64,000 nt of DNA from DASTFY01 sp963829955 (GTDB lineage: Bacteria; Actinomycetota; Acidimicrobiia; Acidimicrobiales; Ilumatobacteraceae). The translations under genes and the position numbers were made by a program. This document shows, piece after piece, positions 45,559 to 54,079 of this stretch (positions are counted from its first letter, which is position 1; each line of letters starts with the position of its first letter). Where the stretch lies: NCBI GenBank assembly GCA_963829955.1, contig CAWHKS010000016.1:1-64000 (forward strand). Reading direction: 5' to 3'. The notes beneath the pieces were generated by a model. It saw only the letters and a list, made by a program, of their open reading frames with translations, was not told the origin of the DNA and did no database searches.

Positions 45559-47040
45559 ATGCGTCAGCTGAGCGGAATCGACGTGAGCTTCCTCAACATG
45601 GAGACCTCGACCGTCTTCGGCCACGTTTCGTCGCTGAACATCTATGACCCCACCACCGCGCCGGGCGGCGCGGGGTTGGAGGTGACCAAGAACATCATCC
45701 TCGAAAAGCTCGACCAGCTCGCGCCGTTCCGCCGCCGCCTGGCCGAGGTGCCGCTCGGTCTGGACCTGCCGTACTGGGTCGAGGACGACGCCTTCGACAT
45801 CGACTTCCACGTCCGCCACCACGCCGTCGCGCCACCGGGGACCGACGAGCAGCTCGCCGAAGCAGTGTCCCGCATCGTGTCCCGGCCGCTCGACCGCAGC
45901 CGGCCGCTGTGGGAGCTCTACGTCATCGAGGGCCTCGAGGACGGGCGGATCGCGCAGCTCACGAAGGTGCACCACGCCACCATCGACGGCGCTTCAGGGG
46001 CGCTCATGCTCGCCCTGCTCCTCGATCCCGACCCCGACGTCCGCCCGACCGGCCTGCCCGCAGCGTGGGACTCCGAGGCCATGCCCACGGACAACGAGCT
46101 GTTGCAGATCACGATGGGCGAGTACCTGCGCCGGCCGGAGAAGCTGCTCCGCCAGAACCTCCGTATGATCCGCGAACTGGCGGCGGCGTCGGGCAGCGGC
46201 GGACTGCGGGCCCTCACCGACCTCGTGGCGCAGCCCCTGCCCGGGCGACTCGGCGATCTCCTGCGGACCCGCCTGCGGAGCGGATACGGCAAGGAGGTCG
46301 ACCACCCGCCCTCGCTCCCGCCCACGCCGGCGCCCAGGACACCGTTCAACCGGCCGATCACCGCCCACCGCCGCCTGTCGTTCACCACCATCCCGCTCGA
46401 AACCGCCAAAGAGGTTCGCCGGGCCTACGGTTGCACTTTCAACGACGTGGTCATGGCGCTGTGCGCGGGCACGCTGCGGCGCTACCTCATCAAGCACGAC
46501 GCGCTCCCCGACGAGCCGCTGATCGCCATGGTGCCGGTGAGCATCCGCGCCGGGAACGAGGGCGACACCTACCAGAACCGTGTGTCCGCTCTGCTGGCCA
46601 GCCTGGCCACCGACGAAGCGGACCCCGTCGAACGGCTCCGCCTGATCCAGAAGTCCATGAACGCCGCCAAGGGCAGCTTCTCCGCCATCCCCGCGGAGGC
46701 CTTGCAGGACTTCGTGCAGTTCGCGCCCCCGGCCGTCGCGGCCAGGGCCATGCGCATGTACAGCCGGCTGCGCATCGCCGACCGCATGAACCCGCCGTTC
46801 AACCTGATCATCTCGAACGTCCCGGGGCCCTCCTACCCGCTGTACTCGGCGGGCGCCAGGCTCGAGCACTTCTACCCGGTCTCCGCCATCGCCGACGGGC
46901 AGGGCCTCAACATGACCGTGCAGAGCTACAACGGCAACCTGGACTTCGGGTTCGTCACCTGCTGGGAGCTCGTCCCCGACGTGTGGACGCTGACGGACTA
47001 TCTGCACGAGTCGATGCAGGAGCTGCTCGACACGCTCTGA
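45559..47040 (+). CDS. Wax ester synthase / diacylglycerol acyltransferase (WS/DGAT)
   Basis: 493 residues from ATG 45559 (MRQLSGIDVSFL); an in-frame ATG nine bases earlier is an alternative. The catalytic motif HHATIDG (138-144) and the second conserved block NPPFNLIISNVPGPSYPLYS are diagnostic. It joins acyl-CoA to diacylglycerol or fatty alcohols to make storage neutral lipids. The start is divergent from the MBL gene with a 63-base gap. Confidence 0.93.
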   Translation: MRQLSGIDVSFLNMETSTVFGHVSSLNIYDPTTAPGGAGLEVTKNIILEKLDQLAPFRRRLAEVPLGLDLPYWVEDDAFDIDFHVRHHAVAPPGTDEQLAEAVSRIVSRPLDRSRPLWELYVIEGLEDGRIAQLTKVHHATIDGASGALMLALLLDPDPDVRPTGLPAAWDSEAMPTDNELLQITMGEYLRRPEKLLRQNLRMIRELAAASGSGGLRALTDLVAQPLPGRLGDLLRTRLRSGYGKEVDHPPSLPPTPAPRTPFNRPITAHRRLSFTTIPLETAKEVRRAYGCTFNDVVMALCAGTLRRYLIKHDALPDEPLIAMVPVSIRAGNEGDTYQNRVSALLASLATDEADPVERLRLIQKSMNAAKGSFSAIPAEALQDFVQFAPPAVAARAMRMYSRLRIADRMNPPFNLIISNVPGPSYPLYSAGARLEHFYPVSAIADGQGLNMTVQSYNGNLDFGFVTCWELVPDVWTLTDYLHESMQELLDTL

Positions 47041-47046
47041 GCCGGT

Positions 47047-47706
47047 TCAGGCCCGAGGCGTCTCCAGGGGCAGGCCGTCCAGGTGGGCGGCGTCGTTGTA
47101 GCGCGCCAGCACCCACCGCCCGGGGCGCACCCGGACGAGCTCGGTCAAGGACGTGTTCGTGGTCCTCAGCTCGAAGGCGCCGGTCATCGGCAGCCGCAGC
47201 AGCGTGCGGAACGCGGCGTCGACGACCCCGCCGTGGCAGACCACCACCACTGTCATGCCCTCGTTGGCGTGGACGAGCCGGTGGAGGCCGCGCCCGACGC
47301 GGTGGTGGAACTCGGCCAGGGTTTCACCGCCGGCAAAGCTGACGCCGAACGGGTCGTTCTCCCAGTCCGGCATCCCGTGCTGTTCCAGGTAGGCCTCGTA
47401 GCCCATGCCGTCGAAGTCCGGGCCCGGGTCGTGCTCGCCGACGTCCGGATCGACGACCACCGGGAGCTCGCCGAGCGACGGGGCGATGATCTCGGCCGTC
47501 TCGATGGCTCGGGGGAAGTTGCTGGCCACCAGCAGGTCGGCGGTGACCTCGCCGGTCCGGGTGAGTCGGGCGGTCAGGGCCTCGGCCTGCTTGCGGCCAA
47601 GGGGAGACAGGCCGCTGCAGGTGCGGTGCCCACCTATGACCCTGGCCACCGTGGTGTTCGACTCACCGTGGCGGACGAAGATCATCCGGGTTGCGCCGTT
47701 GGTCAT
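47047..47706 (-). CDS. Histidine phosphatase family protein (phosphoglycerate-mutase-like)
   Basis: 219 residues from ATG 47706. Phospho-acceptor His in MIFVRHGES, the second catalytic pair in RAIETAEIIAP and the C-terminal VVVVCHGGVVDAAFRTLL. The substrate is not predictable from sequence (phosphoglycerate, sugar phosphates and nucleotides are all known for the family). Convergent with WS/DGAT, with a 6-base gap between the two stops. Confidence 0.88.
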   Translation of the reverse strand: MTNGATRMIFVRHGESNTTVARVIGGHRTCSGLSPLGRKQAEALTARLTRTGEVTADLLVASNFPRAIETAEIIAPSLGELPVVVDPDVGEHDPGPDFDGMGYEAYLEQHGMPDWENDPFGVSFAGGETLAEFHHRVGRGLHRLVHANEGMTVVVVCHGGVVDAAFRTLLRLPMTGAFELRTTNTSLTELVRVRPGRWVLARYNDAAHLDGLPLETPRA

Positions 47707-47734
47707 CCCGACAGCGTGGCAGACACGGGACCAA

Positions 47735-48680
47735 GATGACGGGGTGATCCACGTCCGGATCGTCAGTTCGACGGACCTTCTGCCGCAGGTGCTGCTGCGG
47801 GTCGAAAGAGACGACTCGATCGTCAACCTCGTGGTCCTGGAGGGGGCCGGCCGACGGCCGGAGGGCCACCTCGTGCTGCTGGACGTCACCGAGGAGTCGG
47901 TGAACGACCTGCTGGCGTCGCTCCGGGCCATGGGCGTGCACGAGTCCGGCAGTGTGTCGCTCCAGCGGACCCACCTGACGGTCTCGAAGGCCGCCGACGC
48001 GGCGGAGAAGCTGGCGCCGGGGCACCCCGAGGAGGCGGTGATCTGGGACGAGGTCCTGGTCCACCGCGGAGACGGACGCCACGCTCACGGTGAGCCTGGT
48101 CGTCTTCATGGTCATCGCGGCGTTGATCGCCGCCGTCGGGATCGTCACCGACTCGCCGATCCTCATCGTCGGTGCCATGGTCGTGAGCCCGGACTACAAC
48201 CCGCTCAGCGCGGCCACGGTCGGGTTGTTCGTCGGCCGCCGCAGCCTGGCTCTCCGCGGGCTGACGACGCTGACCACCGGGTTCGCGGCCGGCGTGGTCG
48301 CCACGATGATCTTCACGTTCATCGTGGAGGCGTTGGACCGCGTGCCGTCCACGGTCGTGTTCAACGAGCGCTCGCTGACGGCGTTCATCAGCCGGCCCAA
48401 CCTGTTCAGCGCGGTGGTGGCGCTCGTGGCCGGAGTTGCAGGTGCGCTCTCGTTGACCGAGGCCAGGGCGGGTGCCCTCGTCGGCGTCTTCATCTCCGTG
48501 ACCACCATCCCCGCTGTCGCCGCCATGGGCGTGCACGTGGCTGCCGGAAACTGGCCGCGGGCGTGGGGGGCGACCCTTCAGCTCGTGATCAACGTGGTGT
48601 GCCTGATCGTGGCCGGCTGGGCGACGATGCGGATCCAGCGCCGCTCGCTCGCCCGGCTCCAGTCCCGCGCCCGACCGTGA
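47735..48680 (+). pseudogene. DUF389 membrane protein with a frameshift near 48068
   Basis: ATG 47735 (MTGVIHVRIVSSTDLLPQVL) opens the N-terminal DUF389 domain to WDEVLVHR. The expected membrane part continues only in another frame, AETDATLTVSLVVFMVIAAL then VGIVTDSPILIVGAMVVSPD, with about six helices and the conserved SVTTIPAVAAMGVH, ending at 48680. Both halves are complete, so a single shift at about 48062-48070 separates them. A sequencing or assembly error is as likely as a mutation. The family is of unknown function (possibly a metal- or anion-responsive transporter). Confidence 0.75.
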
Positions 48681-48684
48681 CTGG

Positions 48685-50115
48685 TCAGGTCAACTTCTCG
48701 ACGAACGATTCGAGCTGACGCAGGTTGCGGCATTCGTAGACGCCGTCGGTGTGGATGCCGTACTCCCCCACGATCGAGTCGCCGGTGTTCCAGTAGCTGC
48801 GCGGCTCCGGGTTCAGCCAGTAGACGTGCCGGGCCTTGTGGCGCATCTCGCGGACGACCCAGCTCTGCGCGGCGTGGTAGTTGTTCCACGCGTCGCCGAG
48901 CAGGAGGACCGTCGTCTTGGGGCCGACGTCCTTGCCGTAGCGCTCCCAGAAGACCTCGAAGGCGTGGCCGTAGTCGGAATGGCCGTCGACCCAGACCACG
49001 TCGGCCTCGGTGTTGACCCGGTGCACGGCTTCGGTGATGTCCTCGACGCCCTTGAAGAACTCCGTGACCTCGTCGATGCCGTCGATGAACACGAACGAAC
49101 GGACCTTCGAGAACTGACCCTGGATGGCGTAGACGAGCATCAAGGTGAAGCGGGCGAAGGCGGCCACCGAGCCTGAGATGTCAGCCACGACCATCAGCTC
49201 CGGCTTGGCCGGGCGCGGGTACTTGAACTTCGGCTCCGCCGGCACGCCTCCATAGGAGAGCGAGTGCCGCACCGTGCTGCGGAAGTCCAGCGGGCCCTTG
49301 CGACCATGTCGACGCTTGCGGGCCAGGCGGGCGGCCAGCTTGCGGGTGAGTGGGTGCAGCGCCTTGCGCAGCGACGCCATCTCCTCCCGCGAGGCGTGCA
49401 TGAAGTCGACGTCCTCGGGCAACGGCTTGCGCAATGTCTTCGCCATCGCCTCCACACCGCGATCGGCAACCAAGCGGCGGCGGATCTCGGCCTCGATCTC
49501 CTGACGGAAGGCGTCGATGCGGCTCTGGTACTCGTCCTGCTCGAGGCGCTCCTCGAGCGGCGTCAGCTCACCACCCACCTGCTGGCGGGAGGCCTCCATG
49601 AGCTTGTCCAGGAGGCCTTCGAGATCCAGGTTCCGCAACGTCCGGTACAGGTAGTACGTACCGCCCACCGGCCGCCCGGGCTCCATCCCGGCGTAGCGGC
49701 TCACGGACTGGCGGGCCAGCGCCCGCATCAGCGCCTCATCCCCGTTCATGAGCGCCTGGTACAGGAGTTGCGCCATCTCCTCGGGGCTCAAGCTCTCCAT
49801 CCCGCCGGCGGCGCCGCGGCCCTCGCCTTGGCGGAGCTGATCCTGCATGTCCCGCCAGAGCTCGTCGGCGTCGGCGTCGTCCTTGATCTGGTACTGCGGG
49901 CCGCGCAGGCTGAAGTACACCTCGAACACGGTCTCGAACGAACGCCAGTGGGCGTTGTTCTTGACGAGCGTGGCGGCGAGGGCGAACTTGAACGCCTCCC
50001 GGTCCTCGATCGGGATGTGCTGCACCGCTTCCATGGCGTCCAGGTTCTCGGTCAGGCTCACCGGCAGGCCGGCGGCGCGCAGCTCCTGGATGAAGCCGGC
50101 GAGGAGATCGAGCAC
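48685..50115 (-). CDS. VWA-domain protein paired with a MoxR-type ATPase (CoxE-like)
   Basis: 476 residues, GTG start. The helical N-terminal part (LLAGFIQELRAAGLPVSLTE, typical of CoxE-like proteins) is followed by the VWA domain with the MIDAS motif VADISGSVA near residue 310 and WVDGHSDYGHAF. It acts with the AAA ATPase encoded 30 bases upstream; such pairs remodel or load metals into enzymes or large complexes (CoxD/CoxE in CO dehydrogenase maturation). No CODH genes are near, so the client is unknown. Confidence 0.87.
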   Translation of the reverse strand: MLDLLAGFIQELRAAGLPVSLTENLDAMEAVQHIPIEDREAFKFALAATLVKNNAHWRSFETVFEVYFSLRGPQYQIKDDADADELWRDMQDQLRQGEGRGAAGGMESLSPEEMAQLLYQALMNGDEALMRALARQSVSRYAGMEPGRPVGGTYYLYRTLRNLDLEGLLDKLMEASRQQVGGELTPLEERLEQDEYQSRIDAFRQEIEAEIRRRLVADRGVEAMAKTLRKPLPEDVDFMHASREEMASLRKALHPLTRKLAARLARKRRHGRKGPLDFRSTVRHSLSYGGVPAEPKFKYPRPAKPELMVVADISGSVAAFARFTLMLVYAIQGQFSKVRSFVFIDGIDEVTEFFKGVEDITEAVHRVNTEADVVWVDGHSDYGHAFEVFWERYGKDVGPKTTVLLLGDAWNNYHAAQSWVVREMRHKARHVYWLNPEPRSYWNTGDSIVGEYGIHTDGVYECRNLRQLESFVEKLT

Positions 50116-50145
50116 GGGTCAGGCCGGGGCGCAGGGTCGGGGTGG

Positions 50146-51045
50146 TCAGCGGGTCGGCGCGTCGACCGCCAGCTCCTTGGCCGCCTTGGCGATGTCCGTC
50201 TGGTACTTGAGCAGGATGTGCAGCGTCTCCTTCGCCTGCTGCGCGTCGATGTGCTCGATGCCGAGCAGCACCAACGTCCGGGCCCAGTCCAGCGTCTCCG
50301 ACACCGACGGCGCCTTCTTCAGCTCCAGCTGGCGGATCGAGCGCACGATGCGGGCGATCTGGTCGGCGAGGTTGTCACCGACGTCGGGCACCTTGGCCAG
50401 CACGATCTGCTTCTCGCGGTCGAGGTCGGGGTAGTCGACGTGCAGGTAGAGGCAGCGTCGCTTCAGCGCCTCGGACAGCTCGCGGGTGTTGTTGGAGGTC
50501 AGGAACACCAGCGGGATCTGGCGGGCCTCGATCGTCCCCAGCTCGGGGATGGACACCTGGTAGTCGGAAAGGATCTCGAGGAGAAGGGCCTCCGTCTCGA
50601 CCTCCACCCGGTCCACCTCGTCGATGAGGAGCACGACAGGCTCTGGGGCGCTGATGGCCTCCAGGAGCGGTCGGGTGAGCAGGAACTCCTCCGAGAAGAT
50701 GTCGTCGTGGATCTCGTTCCACGAGTCGCTCTGGCGGTCGGCCTGGATGCGCAAGAGCTGCTTCTTGTAGTTCCACTCGTACAGGGCCTTGGACTCGTCG
50801 AGGCCCTCGTAGCACTGCAGGCGGATGAGGCGGGCGCCCGTCATCTCTGCCACGCTCTTGGCGAGCTGCGTCTTGCCCGTGCCCGCCGGCCCCTCGACCA
50901 GGATCGGCTTCCCCAACCGGTCGGCCAGGAACACGACCCCGGCGATGCCGTCGTCGGCCAGGTAGGTCACGTCCTCCAACTGCTGGCGGACGGAAGCGAC
51001 GGTATCGAAGCGAGCGCTGCTCTCCACAGGGGATGCCGGGGCCAT
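50146..51045 (-). CDS. MoxR/CoxD-type AAA ATPase
   Basis: 299 residues, ATG 51045. Walker A VEGPAGTGKT (51-59 region), Walker B PVVLLIDEVDRVE, sensor 1 VFLTSNNTRELSEALKRRCL with the arginine-finger region. It forms a hexameric ring that works with the downstream VWA partner. The order ATPase-VWA is the usual one for MoxR/VWA chaperone modules. Confidence 0.9.
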   Translation of the reverse strand: MAPASPVESSARFDTVASVRQQLEDVTYLADDGIAGVVFLADRLGKPILVEGPAGTGKTQLAKSVAEMTGARLIRLQCYEGLDESKALYEWNYKKQLLRIQADRQSDSWNEIHDDIFSEEFLLTRPLLEAISAPEPVVLLIDEVDRVEVETEALLLEILSDYQVSIPELGTIEARQIPLVFLTSNNTRELSEALKRRCLYLHVDYPDLDREKQIVLAKVPDVGDNLADQIARIVRSIRQLELKKAPSVSETLDWARTLVLLGIEHIDAQQAKETLHILLKYQTDIAKAAKELAVDAPTR

Positions 51046-51189
51046 CGCCCAACCCTACCGGCCGACTTGACCGCGGGGTCAATCGGTTCGCGGCCCACGC
51101 GCGGGTGGTCCGGAGGCCGCCATTCGGCAGACTGGAGCCGACGAGATCACGTCGGCAGGACACGACCAGACAGGACCGGAGGAGATGCC

Positions 51190-51573
51190 GTGCCGGTGCA
51201 ACTGAACCATCACATCGTCGCCTCGACGGACCCGGCGGGGTCCGCGGCCTGGTGGGGCGAGATGCTCGGGCTGGGTGAGCCCGTCCGCTTCGGGCCTTTC
51301 TGGCAGCTGACGACCGACAACGGCGTCAACATCGACTTCGGGGGCATGGTTCAGGCCGAGGCCGTCACGCCGCACCATTACGCGTTCCTGGTCGGCGAGG
51401 ACGACTTCGACGCCACGTTCGGGCGCATCGTCGAGCGGGAGCTGGACTACTACGCCGACCCCGGGGGCCGGCAGAAGCACGAGATCAACCACAACGACGG
51501 CGGCCGGGGCGTGTACTTCCCCGACCCTGACGGGCACTGGCTGGAGATCATCACCCGTCCGTACGGCGGCTAG
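51190..51573 (+). CDS. VOC-family (glyoxalase/dioxygenase fold) protein
   Basis: 127 residues from GTG 51190 (VPVQLNHHIVASTDPAGSAA). Paired beta-alpha-beta modules with conserved metal-site residues in NHHIVA, TPHHYAFLVGE and the closing FPDPDGHWLEIIT. The fold serves many enzymes (dioxygenases, lyases, resistance proteins); the reaction is not predictable here. Divergent from the MoxR gene. Confidence 0.85.
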   Translation: MPVQLNHHIVASTDPAGSAAWWGEMLGLGEPVRFGPFWQLTTDNGVNIDFGGMVQAEAVTPHHYAFLVGEDDFDATFGRIVERELDYYADPGGRQKHEINHNDGGRGVYFPDPDGHWLEIITRPYGG

Positions 51574-51622
51574 CGCAGGTTCGCCGCCGCCCGGCCCGGC
51601 CGAGCGGTACGTTGCTGGACCC

Positions 51623-52963
51623 ATGACGACGGAGGACCTTCCACTGGCAGTGGGCCGCTTCGTCGACGAGCTCACGAGCATCCTCGACGGCCTGACCAGG
51701 CGGACCACCTCCTACCGCTCTCTCGTGGTGGATGAGTCCGACTCGCTCGTCTCGGCGGTGATGGCCGCGGACGGCCGGATCTCGCAGGGCGAGGCTGAGG
51801 CCTACGCCCGCGCCGTCGGGCGGCACGTCACCCGCAACGGACGGCCCATCGACGCGCTCACGGCGAGAACGTCCGACCACCTGTTGCGGCGCAAGGGATG
51901 GGAGGCGGCGCCGTCGGAGCTGTTCAGGTTGCTCGTAGCCGCGGACCGCCGTTCCGGCACCAGCCATGCCCACCGCTACTTCCACCTGAGCCTGGGCGTC
52001 GCCGCCGCGGCCGCGGCCGCCGATTCCCTGACTGCGACCGCCACCACCGCCGCCATCGACCACCTCCGCACCACGCTGCTCGGAGCGATCGACCATGCCG
52101 GGCTCCCCGCGCCCGGCGAGCCGCCGGCGGAGGCTGGCCCGCCCGAACAGCCCCCGCACGAGACACTCGAGGCACTCCTCGACGAGCTCGACGCTCTGGT
52201 CGGGCTCGAAGCGGTGAAGGCTTCCGTGCGCCAGCTGACCAACCTGTTGCAAGTGCAACAGCTGCGGGCGACGCACGAGCTGCCCATCCTGGACTCGAGC
52301 CTGCACTTGGTGTTCAGCGGCAACCCGGGCACCGGCAAGACGACCGTCGCTCGCCTGCTGGCGCGCATCTACCGCGCACTCGGGGTGCTGTCCAAGGGCC
52401 ACCTCGTCGAGGCGGACCGCTCGCAACTCGTCGCCGGCTACGTCGGCCAGACCGCCATCAAGACCCGTGCCGTGGTCGAGCAGGGGCTCGGCGGCATGCT
52501 GCTCATCGACGAGGCGTATGCGCTGGCGCGCGGTGGCGAGACCGATTTCGGGCGGGAGGCCATCGACACACTGGTCAAGCTCATGGAGGATCATCGTGAC
52601 GACCTGGCCGTGGTCGCCGCCGGCTACACCGACGAGATGGCGACCTTCATCGCCACCAACCCGGGTCTGCGGTCCCGTTTCACTCGGACGATCGAGTTCG
52701 CGGACTACACCGACGACGAACTCATCGAGATCTTCGTCCGCATGGGCGAGGCCAACCGGTACCTCCCTACGGACGGCGCCGTCGCCCGCCTGAGGAACGT
52801 GCTGGCGGCGACGCCGCGGGACAAGGGCTTCGGCAACGCCCGTTTCATCCGCAACGTCTTCGAGGCTGCCGTCTCCCGACAGGCGTCAAGACTCGTGCAC
52901 GTCGACGAGCCCGATCCCGAGCAGCTCACGACGCTCGTGGCCGACGATCTTCCTGCGCCCTGA
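51623..52963 (+). CDS. CbxX/CfqX-type AAA ATPase with TerB-like N-terminus
   Basis: 446 residues. The N-terminal helical region (about 1-190; VDESDSLVSAVMAADGRISQ resembles a TerB-like tellurite-stress fold) is followed by an AAA+ domain with Walker A VFSGNPGTGKTTVARLLA (about 233-241), Walker B GGMLLIDEAYALARGG and PGLRSRFTRTIEFADYTDDE (arginine finger). Related to rubisco-activase CbxX and to the EccA ATPases of type VII secretion, but no ESX genes are nearby. It lies 50 bases after the VOC gene. Confidence 0.85.
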   Translation: MTTEDLPLAVGRFVDELTSILDGLTRRTTSYRSLVVDESDSLVSAVMAADGRISQGEAEAYARAVGRHVTRNGRPIDALTARTSDHLLRRKGWEAAPSELFRLLVAADRRSGTSHAHRYFHLSLGVAAAAAAADSLTATATTAAIDHLRTTLLGAIDHAGLPAPGEPPAEAGPPEQPPHETLEALLDELDALVGLEAVKASVRQLTNLLQVQQLRATHELPILDSSLHLVFSGNPGTGKTTVARLLARIYRALGVLSKGHLVEADRSQLVAGYVGQTAIKTRAVVEQGLGGMLLIDEAYALARGGETDFGREAIDTLVKLMEDHRDDLAVVAAGYTDEMATFIATNPGLRSRFTRTIEFADYTDDELIEIFVRMGEANRYLPTDGAVARLRNVLAATPRDKGFGNARFIRNVFEAAVSRQASRLVHVDEPDPEQLTTLVADDLPAP

Positions 52964-53082
52964 ATCCCGGAGTCAGCCGACGTCGGGTAGCTGGCCACGG
53001 CGACCTTGTAGCACGGGGAGGCGCCACGGGGAGGTAGCGCGAGGGCGCCGCCCGGGCGCCGCCCGCCTCTACGCTGCCGCCG

Positions 53083-54079
53083 ATGTGGGCGAAGCGGCTG
53101 GGCGCCATCGTGCTGGCGGCCGCGCTCATCGGCGGGGCGCTGCTCGTGCGCCGCGCGCTCGACGATGACGACGACAGCGGGGGCGGCGGCTCCGGCAGCG
53201 GTCCGACGACCGTGGTCTGCATCCCCGAGCTCGAGTCCGCCTGTCGCCAGCTTGCCGCCGACGATGACGAGCGTGCAGCTGACCATCCAGGACGCCGGCG
53301 TCACCTACGAGCGGGTGGCCGCCGACCCGTCCGCTGCTCCCGACGCCTGGATCACGCTCCACCCGTGGCCGGAGATGGCCCGTCGCGCCGCCACCCTCGG
53401 CAGCGGGGGCGACGACCCGTTCCCGTCGACCGTGGCGGTGGCACAATCACAGTTCGCCGCCACCGGCCGCACCGCCCGCGCGGAAGTCCTGGCCGCTCAT
53501 TGCGAGGGACTCACCTGGCGCTGCATCGGCGACGTCGCCGGCAAGCCGTGGTCGACGATCGGTGGCCAGGAGGCCTGGGGCGTCGTCAAGCCCAGCCACG
53601 CCGACGCCGCCCTCTCCGCCAGCGGACTGTTGTCCTTCGCGGTGATCATCGGCGACTACTGGGGCTCGACGGACTTCACGGGCACGGACCTCGAGAACGA
53701 CGACGCGTTCATGTCCTGGCTGAACCGCCTCGAAGCCGCCATCCCGACATATGGCGACGCTGCGAACACACCGCTCGACATCCTGCTGGCTCAGCCCCGG
53801 ATCGACGTCGTCCAGACGACGCTCGCAGAGGTGAACGAGAAGGCGGGCACGCAGATGGAGGACCTGGCCGTCGGGGGGCCGGCCGACCCGACCGCCGAGG
53901 TTGTCGTCGCCGGTCGGGCTGACGTCGAGGCGCTCGGGCGTGCCCTCATCGAGCAGGTTCCGAGCCCCGACGACTGGCGGCGCGCGGATGAGCCGCACAC
54001 GCCCACGGGAACCGGACTGCCCTCCGCGGACGTGATGATCGCGCTGAGAGATCTGTGGCAAGGAGTAGCCCGACGATGA
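53083..54079 (+). pseudogene. Membrane-anchored solute-binding-like protein, one frameshift near 53265
   Basis: ATG 53083 begins MWAKRLGAIVLAAALIGGAL, then LVRRALDDDDDSGGGG, an N-terminal anchor and acidic/Gly linker, reaching VVCIPELESACRQLAAD. The continuation VQLTIQDAGVTYERVAAD to the stop at 54079 is in the next frame, so one +1 shift lies near 53262-53272. The domain (PDAWITLHPWPEMARRAATL..) resembles the type 2 periplasmic binding fold of the following gene. Its stop overlaps the start of the VWA lipoprotein (ATGA). Confidence 0.65.

Noticed and set aside
48685..51045. Carbon-monoxide dehydrogenase maturation locus
   Set aside because: The ATPase and VWA genes resemble CoxD/CoxE, but no coxSLM, coxF or coxG genes are in the window.
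49264..51189. Very long plus-strand frame before the VOC gene
   Set aside because: Antisense shadow of the VWA and MoxR genes; only the part from GTG 51190 resembles a known family.
51623..52963. Type VII secretion (EccA) for the CbxX-type ATPase
   Set aside because: No EccB-E, EsxA/B or PE/PPE genes nearby, and the N-terminus is not the EccA TPR type.
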